Position numbers and translations under genes: made by a program. The notes below the pieces were generated by a model. That model was given only the letters and a program-made list of their open reading frames with translations. It did no database searches and was not told where the DNA came from. From Nitrospirota bacterium (lineage in GTDB: Bacteria; Nitrospirota; Nitrospiria; Nitrospirales; Nitrospiraceae): a stretch of 20,017 nucleotides of DNA. The DNA is taken from the NCBI GenBank assembly GCA_016222925.1, contig JACRQB010000221.1, forward strand, positions 1 through 20,017. The letters run 5' to 3'. Every line of letters begins with the position of its first letter. The stretch's first letter is position 1. Shown one piece after another: positions 15,188 to 20,017 of this stretch.

Positions 15188-15283
15188 GCGTCTCACCTCT
15201 TTCGTCATTTCTGTATCCAGGCAGTGAAGCACACTCGTGTTATCACTGATGTCGATGAGGCATGGAGGACGTAGGTGAGGCGC
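15188..15283 (+). other. Nested inverted repeats in the rodZ-cytochrome intergenic region
   Basis: An 11-base arm at 15188-15198 (GCGTCTCACCT) can pair with 15273-15283 (AGGTGAGGCGC), all Watson-Crick except one G-U. It encloses CAGTGA (15222-15227) and TCACTG (15243-15248), inside which ACAC (15231-15234) faces GTGT (15237-15240). No T-run follows, so it is not an ordinary terminator. It could be a structured 3' end of the rodZ mRNA, a small RNA or an attenuator. Nothing in it matches a riboswitch class I know. Confidence 0.4.
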
Positions 15284-15338
15284 AAAGGTGCCACGAATTC
15301 GCTAAGAATATGAAATGAGCTTACAGTGAACCGCATAA

Positions 15339-15380
15339 ATGCCAACATTTCCTGTCTCGTTTTTGAGTTCATGTTGGCAT
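15339..15380 (+). repeat. Perfect 10-bp inverted repeat upstream of the cytochrome promoter
   Basis: ATGCCAACAT (15339-15348) and ATGTTGGCAT (15371-15380) are exact inverted repeats separated by 22 bases. The second arm ends 60 bases before the -35 box of the cytochrome gene, a position typical of an activator or repressor site. It could instead form an RNA hairpin in a transcript from upstream. Confidence 0.45.
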
Positions 15381-15440
15381 GAGGTTTGATCTTCCTCCAG
15401 ATAAGAAGAGGAGATGAGTGACGGAGAGGGAGATGTTTTC

Positions 15441-15470
15441 TTGACAGAAATTCAAGGGCATTGGTATAGT
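15441..15470 (+). promoter_or_regulatory. Strong sigma70-type promoter of the cytochrome c gene
   Basis: A perfect -35 TTGACA (15441-15446), an 18-base spacer and -10 TATAGT (15465-15470) place transcription start near 15477. That gives a leader of about 90 bases before ATG 15567. Confidence 0.7.
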
Positions 15471-15566
15471 TCGAGCGTTTAACTGGCTCTTGAGAATCCT
15501 GAAGACGAGTCGGCAGTCTGGGGTGTCACTCCAGCTCGGTGGATCCAACACAAAGGAGGACGTGTA

Positions 15567-16013
15567 ATGGGGTATCTGTCCAAGTTTTTAGGTATCGCTG
15601 CAGCAGTGATGTTTCTCTCGGTCTCAGTCGTTGGGGCTGAAGAAAGAGAGCCGTTGAAGCCTCGCGTTCCGCCGGATCAGATGGCCGATGCCAAAGCCGT
15701 GAAGAATCCGGTCGCGTCCACTCCAGAGAGTCTTGCCAAAGGCAAGGCGATTTACGAGGGGAAGGGCACATGCTTCAATTGTCATGGTAAGAATGGGGAC
15801 GGTCAGGGTGAAGCTGGGAAGATCCTGAATCCAAGCCCGCGGGATTTCACCAACTGCAAGTTCCATAAGAAGCGGAAAGATGGTGAACTCTTCTGGGTCA
15901 TTAAGAACGGCAGCCCCGGAACGGGAATGGTGTCCTTGATCCCTGCTGCGATCACGGAAGAAGAAGCCTGGTCGGTCATCAACTATGAGCGGAGTTTCTG
16001 TAAGGGCGAGTAG
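15567..16013 (+). CDS. Periplasmic monoheme c-type cytochrome (class I-like)
   Basis: The 148-residue precursor has a Sec signal peptide (YLSKFLGIAAAVMFLSVSVV, likely cleaved after VGA at residue 24). After a Pro-rich spacer comes one heme-binding motif, CFNCH (69-73), in a cytochrome-c core (about 54-146: KGKAIYEGKGTC, GKNGDGQGEAG). Met121 in SPGTGMVSLI is the probable sixth ligand. Cys97 and Cys145 lie outside the heme motif and might form a disulfide. It would carry electrons in the periplasm. The redox partners are not encoded here, so its pathway is unknown from this window. It is transcribed alone: it has its own promoter, AAAGGAGG just upstream of ATG, and an intrinsic terminator 44 bases after the stop. 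Confidence 0.9.
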   Translation: MGYLSKFLGIAAAVMFLSVSVVGAEEREPLKPRVPPDQMADAKAVKNPVASTPESLAKGKAIYEGKGTCFNCHGKNGDGQGEAGKILNPSPRDFTNCKFHKKRKDGELFWVIKNGSPGTGMVSLIPAAITEEEAWSVINYERSFCKGE

Positions 16014-16056
16014 TCGCTGGAAGCTTCTGGGGAGTCACAAGAGAAGGGTGGGGAGA

Positions 16057-16090
16057 AGGGTGGGGAGGCAACTTCCCACCCTCTTTTTTT
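16057..16090 (+). terminator. Rho-independent terminator after the cytochrome gene
   Basis: AGGGTGGGGA (16057-16066) pairs with TTCCCACCCT (16073-16082) around loop GGCAAC and is followed by seven T (16084-16090). A partial second copy of the left arm (GAAGGGTGGGGA) precedes it at 16043-16054. Confidence 0.9.
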
Positions 16091-16214
16091 GCTGCCAGTC
16101 TGATTGCATATGCATAGCTGTCCATCCAGGACTCGTTCTTGTTTGCTTGGCTAACCCCGCATATTTCCTCTACATCTGAGGGAAATGACGTGAAGAAGCT
16201 TCATGAATCTGATC

Positions 16215-16231
16215 CCCCCATTTAGTGGGGG
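16215..16231 (+). repeat. G/C hairpin in the region upstream of the PPC-repeat gene
   Basis: CCCCCA (16215-16220) and TGGGGG (16226-16231) form a 6-bp stem with loop TTTAG, about 155 bases before the next start codon. It is followed by GTGGTACAG, not T residues. It could be an upstream regulatory structure. Confidence 0.35.
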
Positions 16232-16267
16232 TGGTACAGACAATTGTTAAAGAGGGGCCTCAGGGGA

Positions 16268-16297
16268 TTGCGTCACGGACACAAAAAAGGGTAGAGT
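16268..16297 (+). promoter_or_regulatory. Weak candidate promoter of the PPC-repeat gene
   Basis: TTGCGT (16268-16273), an 18-base spacer and TAGAGT (16292-16297) are the best match I found between the upstream terminator and the gene. Matches are partial. The remainder of 16091-16384 shows no gene and no RNA family I recognise. Confidence 0.25.
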
Positions 16298-16384
16298 CCG
16301 CGCGTTAGCCTACATCTGTATACCAACTCACACGAGGTGACATACCACCAAGAGCCGTCGGTTTTTATCAATAGGAGGGCGACT

Positions 16385-18223
16385 ATGGACAGCCTATGGC
16401 CGTGGGTGAAGTGCCGAGTACGAGTGGCAACCGCGACGCTTTTGCTTGCGTCAACGGGAATCATTTCCAGTCTTGCTACTGAGAGGAGTTACGCCGAAGA
16501 TCCTGCTCCACCGTCCGGTGTCGCGGCAGCGGACATCGAATACAAAGGTCGCATCGCTGTGAATGGAGAATCCACTACGGCGACTATTTCGACTCCAAGT
16601 AAAAAAGGCGCGGTGACCTTTGAGGGCACGGCCGGCCAGCGGATCAATATCGGCTTCAGTGGTGTCACCCTCACACAGTTCAGAGTCCTCGTCTATGGGC
16701 CGGATGGTACGGCGGTGGCCACTCAGCCTTCCGCAGTAAAACATTATTATGCGACCATGTATCGGGAACCTTCTTCACTGACGCAGGTTCAAACCGCTAC
16801 CTCATCCTATCAGCTGACCGGTGATTCTGGGGCCGCCTGGATTTCGTCCAGCGAGATCAATGGCAGTAGTATTGATCTCAAAGAATTGCCGGCGACAGGC
16901 ACGTATACGATCTTCCTCGATCCGATGAGTGGGTACACCGGGAAAGTCACGGTTACGGTATCGAACGAATTGGGGGGTGAAATCGCTCCTCAGGGCTCGG
17001 CGGTATCGATTCCCATCAGCCGCAGCGGCCAGAATGCCCGTTATACCTTCTCGGGTACGAGCGGCCAAGCGGTCAGCTTACAGTTGAGTGATGTGACCAT
17101 CCGGAGTGGGCACGTCGCTATTCTGAAACCAGATGGAAGCCCATTAAGCCAGCCGACCTCATTCGGAAATGCAGGTGCTGTGCTCGATGCTCAAGTTCTT
17201 CCGACTTCCGGAACCTACGCCATCCTGATCGATCCGGAGCTGAGTTACACGGGCAGTGTGAAGCTCGCGCTCTACAATGCGCCGGATCTCACCGGTACCA
17301 TTATGACTGACCAAGTGGCGGTGACACCGACATTGACCGTGCCGGGCCAACGCGCGCTCTATACGTTCAATGGCACGGCGGGCCAGTGGGTCAATCTTGG
17401 CCTCACTGGGGTTTCGATTGCTTCGAGCACCCTGTCGATGTTGAAACCAGACGGAAGCAAGTTGGCGGCAACAACGATTGGTCCCAGCGGCGGCAGCCTC
17501 GATCCAAGCACGGCATTGCCTGAAACGGGCACCTACACGATCGTGGTAGATCCAGTCAGCAACCACACAGGCAGCGTGACGCTCGCCCTGTCTTCTCCAC
17601 TCACTGGCACAATTGCGCTCGATGGAGCGCCGGCGATCGTCAGTCTCAACAAGCCAGGCAAGACAGCACGGTATACGTTTAATGGCAGTGCCGGACAATG
17701 GGTGAGCCTCGGGCTCACGTCTGTGGGGCTCACGTCGAGCAGCATTTCGGTTCTGAGTCAGGATGGCACCACGCTTGCCTCAACCGCGGTTGGTACGGCG
17801 GGTGGATCGCTCGAAGTCCCGAATCCCTTGCCGGCCACAGGGCCCTACACCATTCTTGTCCGTCCAGGCGGACCCTACACCGGCAACATGACGTTGACAC
17901 TTTCAACGGAAGTGGCGGACTCGCTGAAGATGAATGCCGCCCCCAGGCAGATCATGATCAGCCGGGCCGGTCAGAATGGCCGCTATACGTTTACCGGCAC
18001 GGCGAACCAACAGGTCACGATCAAGGCCACCAACAATAAGCTCGGCAACGTGACTGTGAATCTCTACACGCCGAGTGGAGTCTTACAGGCTGGGGCCACG
18101 AGCTCAGCTGGGAGCTTCACTCTGAGTCCGGTGACCCTGGCTACTACGGACACCTATACGATTACGATCAATCCAGCGATGACAGATACAGGGAGCGTTC
18201 AGCTACAAGTTACCAACCCATAG
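16385..18223 (+). CDS. Secreted protein of five PPC-like beta repeats
   Basis: The 612-residue protein starts at ATG 16385, which follows AGGAGGG (16373-16379). The in-frame ATG 16337 would put an odd 16-residue peptide before the signal sequence. A signal peptide spans about 1-37 (VRVATATLLLASTGIISSLA, then ERSYA before EDPAPP). Five repeats of about 100 residues follow (54-194, 199-299, 302-404, 406-508, 512-611). Each contains G(Q/K)xxRYTFxGTAGQxVxLxL, a turn such as KPDGSPL, and near its end TGTYTIxxDPxxxxTGSVTLxL. This pattern matches bacterial pre-peptidase C-terminal (PPC) beta-sandwich domains. Repeat 1 carries an insert of about 45 residues. There is no protease or other catalytic domain and no membrane anchor, so the protein is probably periplasmic or extracellular and works by binding or structure. 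Function unknown. It is a single-gene unit between two terminators. Confidence 0.85.
   Translation: MDSLWPWVKCRVRVATATLLLASTGIISSLATERSYAEDPAPPSGVAAADIEYKGRIAVNGESTTATISTPSKKGAVTFEGTAGQRINIGFSGVTLTQFRVLVYGPDGTAVATQPSAVKHYYATMYREPSSLTQVQTATSSYQLTGDSGAAWISSSEINGSSIDLKELPATGTYTIFLDPMSGYTGKVTVTVSNELGGEIAPQGSAVSIPISRSGQNARYTFSGTSGQAVSLQLSDVTIRSGHVAILKPDGSPLSQPTSFGNAGAVLDAQVLPTSGTYAILIDPELSYTGSVKLALYNAPDLTGTIMTDQVAVTPTLTVPGQRALYTFNGTAGQWVNLGLTGVSIASSTLSMLKPDGSKLAATTIGPSGGSLDPSTALPETGTYTIVVDPVSNHTGSVTLALSSPLTGTIALDGAPAIVSLNKPGKTARYTFNGSAGQWVSLGLTSVGLTSSSISVLSQDGTTLASTAVGTAGGSLEVPNPLPATGPYTILVRPGGPYTGNMTLTLSTEVADSLKMNAAPRQIMISRAGQNGRYTFTGTANQQVTIKATNNKLGNVTVNLYTPSGVLQAGATSSAGSFTLSPVTLATTDTYTITINPAMTDTGSVQLQVTNP
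16979..18217 (+). repeat. Tandem coding repeats within the PPC-repeat gene
   Basis: Four consecutive units of about 300 bases lie at 16979-17281, 17288-17596, 17600-17908 and 17918-18217. Units 3 and 4 are closest to each other: both encode RYTFNG or LYTFNG, then AGQWV, LGLT and GSL. A diverged first unit lies at 16544-16966. Confidence 0.8.
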
Positions 18224-18281
18224 GGGCGAAGCTGTTGCAGGGGCGAGCCAGCGCTTCTGCAGAGATCGTGACAGGTCGAAG

Positions 18282-18315
18282 GAGGGTGGGGAGGCAACTC
18301 CCCACCCTCTTTTTT
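18282..18315 (+). terminator. Rho-independent terminator after the PPC-repeat gene
   Basis: A perfect 12-bp stem, GAGGGTGGGGAG (18282-18293) with CTCCCCACCCTC (18298-18309), has loop GCAA and is followed by six T (18310-18315). Stem and loop are almost identical to the terminator at 16057-16090. Confidence 0.93.
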
Positions 18316-18693
18316 GTGGCAATGCGATGACGGGCGGCGAATGACGGGCGGTCAAAGCAGTCAGGTCCAGCGCAAACAGTACGGATGCTGGCAGAGAAAG
18401 AGAGGTCGGAGGGCGTGGTGGTTGCAGGGATGTCGGAAGGAAAAGCTGAATCTGTATTTCCGGGCCATGCACGATTCAAGATCCGACCCCGAATGCCGAC
18501 GACCTCAAATGCCTCTCGCGGTTTCAGGAATCTTGGCGCAAGGGTCATTCCGATGAAGTTCAATGATAATATCAAACGGGTCTTATTTGGTGCAGAGCTT
18601 TTCCCCCATTCCATTAGCTCAATAATTGCGGCAATCTCCCACATGTTGGAGATTGTCGCTGCTTCGATGGATAGGAAGGCGCATGTGGGGCGG
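18316..18693. other. Intergenic stretch with no recognisable gene
   Basis: Two overlapping reading frames on opposite strands cover it: 18385-18726 plus (113 codons) and 18710-18210 minus (166 codons). Neither has a convincing ribosome binding site, and the minus one runs through the terminator and into the end of the PPC gene. Neither resembles a family I know, although the plus one has ordinary amino-acid composition (LGARVIPMKFNDNI, LFPHSISSIIAAISHMLEIV). The 11-base word ATGACGGGCGG occurs twice (18327-18337 and 18341-18351). Confidence 0.4.
18628..18659. terminator. Strong hairpin downstream of the leftward hypothetical gene
   Basis: GCGGCAATCTCC (18628-18639) pairs over 12 positions (one G-U) with GGAGATTGTCGC (18648-18659) around an 8-base loop. 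It begins 34 bases beyond the stop of the minus-strand gene. No T-run follows in either direction (AATTATTG on the minus strand), so it is at best an imperfect terminator or an mRNA 3'-end stabiliser. Confidence 0.4.
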
Positions 18694-19071
18694 CTACTGT
18701 GCGGTACCAAACAGGTGAACGGCTAAGTCGGCGTCAGACATGCCTTCTTGCCGTTTGTCTTTTAATTCCTTCTCCACGTACTTTAAAATCTCCAATTCAG
18801 AAAACCCTGCCTGTCTTCCTCTTTCAATGTCCGACAGTGGAACAGAGGTTCTATTATTCGACTCTGGAAACTGTTCGGTAAATACTTCCATCGAGCAACT
18901 AACCTGATTTGCACCTGCGAATGAAACCACACAAACCCGTTGAAACCATCGATCCCATACAAGTTGAAACTTCAAGTCCTCTCCGCCTGATAGGGGGACG
19001 AATCGATACAGATGGGCTAACGCGACGGCGCACACAAGGCTGATTATGACAACGCTCGTTTTCAGTAGCAT
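18694..19071 (-). CDS. Small membrane-anchored hypothetical protein
   Basis: The 125-residue protein has one N-terminal hydrophobic helix (about 3-22, KTSVVIISLVCAVALAHLY), which acts as an anchor or uncleaved signal. A beta-like segment follows (about 35-65, DLKFQLVWDRWFQRVCVVSFAG), with Cys46 and Cys60. The C-terminus (about 82-125) is helical with two similar turns, RQAGFSELEILKYV and RQEGMSDADLAVHLFG. Such G(F/M)S-D/E-x-E/D-(I/L) motifs recur in short helical repeats of unrelated bacterial proteins and do not give a function. I chose the ATG at 19071 because it places the hydrophobic segment at the N-terminus, follows GGAAAG, and sits about 40 bases after a good promoter. The frame is open 48 codons further upstream. 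I do not recognise the family. Confidence 0.65.
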   Translation of the reverse strand: MLLKTSVVIISLVCAVALAHLYRFVPLSGGEDLKFQLVWDRWFQRVCVVSFAGANQVSCSMEVFTEQFPESNNRTSVPLSDIERGRQAGFSELEILKYVEKELKDKRQEGMSDADLAVHLFGTAQ

Positions 19072-19086
19072 GAAAGCTTTCCGCCA

Positions 19087-19102
19087 GTTGTTTTCAAACA
19101 AC
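19087..19102. repeat. 16-base palindrome in the leader of the hypothetical gene
   Basis: GTTGTTTTCAAACAAC is a palindrome with 7-bp arms and a 2-base centre. It lies between the predicted transcription start (near 19113) and the start codon at 19071 on the minus strand, where a repressor dimer could bind. Confidence 0.45.
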
Positions 19103-19119
19103 CTTGAACGAGGAGGTAT

Positions 19120-19149
19120 ATTGTAAAAATGGGCCGAAGAAGTGTGCAA
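19120..19149 (-). promoter_or_regulatory. Putative sigma70 promoter of the hypothetical gene
   Basis: On the minus strand, TTGCAC (19149-19144), an 18-base spacer and TACAAT (19125-19120) fit a sigma70 promoter with start near 19113. Confidence 0.5.
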
Positions 19150-19577
19150 GAGCAAGGCGTTAGTGCGTCGCCTATGCAGAGCTCTCACATTTGTGTCTGT
19201 AGTTATGCTGCCCATGCAGCCCCTAGTAATTCAAAGGCAGCATCGACGGCAACTATGGTAGGGTTCCCTCGTTTCCACTACTCCAAGCTCACTCGACCAG
19301 CAGCCTTACGATGGTTTCGTAGACAGAATCTTGGATTGGATCTTGCCTCGCGCATGGCGAGATCCGGTTCGATTCTCGATGTGACCGAAACATACAAATC
19401 GAATGGTCAAGGACACCGCAAGTTGATAGTCACCAGATGCCTTTCGCTGCTTATAAGCGGAGCATCCTTTTGCGGCACCGCCTATGGCCTGAATCTGTGC
19501 CGTGACGATCGGCTTGTCGAGAATGGAAATGGCACCGAGCGATGCTGTTGCGCCACCTGTCGGCAAACTGTCATGAA
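19150..19577. other. About 430 bases without a supported gene
   Basis: A plus-strand frame (19129-19581, 150 codons) has AGGAGG 12 bases upstream. Its product is Cys/Ser/Arg-rich without hydrophobic periodicity and ends inside the caspase-like gene on the other strand. A minus-strand frame (19566-19306) starts only from TTG. I see no conserved motif in either, and no terminator for the caspase-like gene. The stretch may hold a decayed gene. Confidence 0.35.
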
Positions 19578-20017
19578 CTAGGGCGCTTCTGAAGAGGTCA
19601 GCGAAGGAAACGCGGTCAGGACCAGCGAGGCAGCTGTGTCATCCTGTTTCAGCGGCGGAACTAGCAAGGGCCGTTGTTCCTGGTTGAACTGAGTCTTCGC
19701 CGCCCAGGTGACTTTTTGGCGCACGTAGCCGGCGAGTTCTCCGAATGTAACGGTCCCGTTCCGATTGGTATCGGCCTCTCCCCTGAGCCCCTTCAAGAGG
19801 TAATAGGTGAAGAGGCCGTGGCGGTGCTGGTCGTCTTCCAGCTCCTTGGTCAGGTCTTCACCCCCGATCAGCCGAGTCTTGTTCTCTCCCTCAAACCCCC
19901 ACTGAGGTACGGCGGGCTTGGCGTGGGCTTTGGGGGAGAGCCGGGTGACGAGACCGTCGAAGATGAACATGATCTGTTTGGTCTCGAGTTTGGGGAGAGC
20001 CGACTCCATGTTTTTGA
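19578..20017 (-). CDS. Caspase-like (peptidase C14 family) protein, C-terminal part, catalytic Cys apparently missing; 5' end outside window
   Basis: The frame is open to the right edge and ends at TAG 19580-19578, so only about 146 C-terminal residues are seen. HGLFTYYLLKGLRGEAD, then GELAGYV and QRPLLVPPL, match the end of bacterial caspase-like C14 domains, in which HGxFTYYLLxGLRGxAD is characteristic. In active members the preceding strand ends D-(A/S)-C-(F/Y)-S-G with the catalytic Cys. Here the corresponding strand is IMFIFDGLVTRL, and the visible part has no Cys at all, so this looks like a pseudo-enzyme. DTNRNGTVTFGE fits a 12-residue EF-hand calcium loop (D-x-N-x-N-G-x-V-T-x-x-E). 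The His of the dyad would lie upstream, outside the window. An in-frame ATG at 20009 exists but would cut the fold. Confidence 0.75.
   Translation of the reverse strand, partial: KNMESALPKLETKQIMFIFDGLVTRLSPKAHAKPAVPQWGFEGENKTRLIGGEDLTKELEDDQHRHGLFTYYLLKGLRGEADTNRNGTVTFGELAGYVRQKVTWAAKTQFNQEQRPLLVPPLKQDDTAASLVLTAFPSLTSSEAP

Noticed and set aside
16091..16384. Cyclic-di-GMP or other riboswitch before the PPC gene
   Set aside because: A few words (GTCCGCGCGTTAGCC) looked suggestive, but the conserved core and stem arrangement of the GEMM class is absent.
18327..18351. Direct repeat ATGACGGGCGG twice, 14 bases apart
   Set aside because: Only two short copies with no associated gene or site; probably chance or minor slippage.
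19129..19581. Plus-strand 150-codon frame with AGGAGG upstream
   Set aside because: The composition is Cys/Ser/Arg-rich without secondary-structure pattern, the Shine-Dalgarno spacing is long, and it overlaps the promoter and caspase-like gene on the minus strand.
1..20017. CRISPR arrays, insertion sequences, phage genes, toxin-antitoxin pairs
   Set aside because: No regularly spaced repeats, transposase motifs or matching short gene pairs were seen. The only recombinase looks like the housekeeping Xer type.

Overview
The window looks like a chromosomal stretch (roughly 55% G+C) from a diderm, LPS-type bacterium. It carries a complete Tol-Pal envelope cluster, several lipoproteins with lipobox cysteines, CCA-encoding tRNA genes and a periplasmic c-type cytochrome. 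Gene order, protein style and the cytochrome are most reminiscent of the genus Nitrospira (phylum Nitrospirota). That assignment comes from recall and inference, not from a search.

Layout. (a) 1-801, minus: 5' part of an exported TPR protein, divergent from a Xer tyrosine recombinase (927-1883) across a compact two-promoter intergenic region. (b) 1983-2267: tRNA-Val(TAC) and tRNA-Asp(GTC). (c) 2341-8823: a Tol-Pal operon, tolQ-tolR-tolA-like-tolB-pal followed by two consecutive CpoB/YbgF-like TPR lipoproteins. (d) 8888-15183: a tightly packed run of mutL, miaA, mtnP (methylthioadenosine phosphorylase), a PfkB-family kinase, a PilF/PilW-like TPR lipoprotein and rodZ. (e) 15184-16090: a 383-bp structured intergenic region, a strong sigma70-type promoter, a monoheme cytochrome c and a strong intrinsic terminator. 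(f) 16385-18315: a 612-residue secreted protein built from five PPC-like beta repeats and closed by an almost identical terminator. (g) 18316-20017, minus strand: a less gene-dense end with a small membrane-anchored hypothetical protein and, at the edge, the C-terminal part of a caspase-like (C14) protein that seems to lack the catalytic Cys and carries an EF-hand-type loop.

How they work together. TolQ/TolR form the proton-driven inner-membrane motor, and the TolA-like protein (SxxxH motif in its single TM helix, TonB-type C-terminus) transmits force to TolB/Pal. CpoB proteins link this machine to peptidoglycan synthesis. RodZ and possibly the TPR protein at the left edge also belong to envelope or cell-shape functions. 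mutL, miaA and mtnP are housekeeping genes for DNA repair, tRNA modification and methylthioadenosine salvage.

Most notable oddities: tolB begins directly at its first mature-domain strand, with no signal peptide, three bases after the tolA stop and in the same frame; cpoB is duplicated with both copies as lipoproteins; the region before the cytochrome gene has nested inverted repeats; two unrelated transcription units end in near-identical terminators; and the caspase-like protein appears catalytically dead. I found no CRISPR array, insertion sequence or phage module. No clearly new multi-gene system is demonstrable from the sequence alone.
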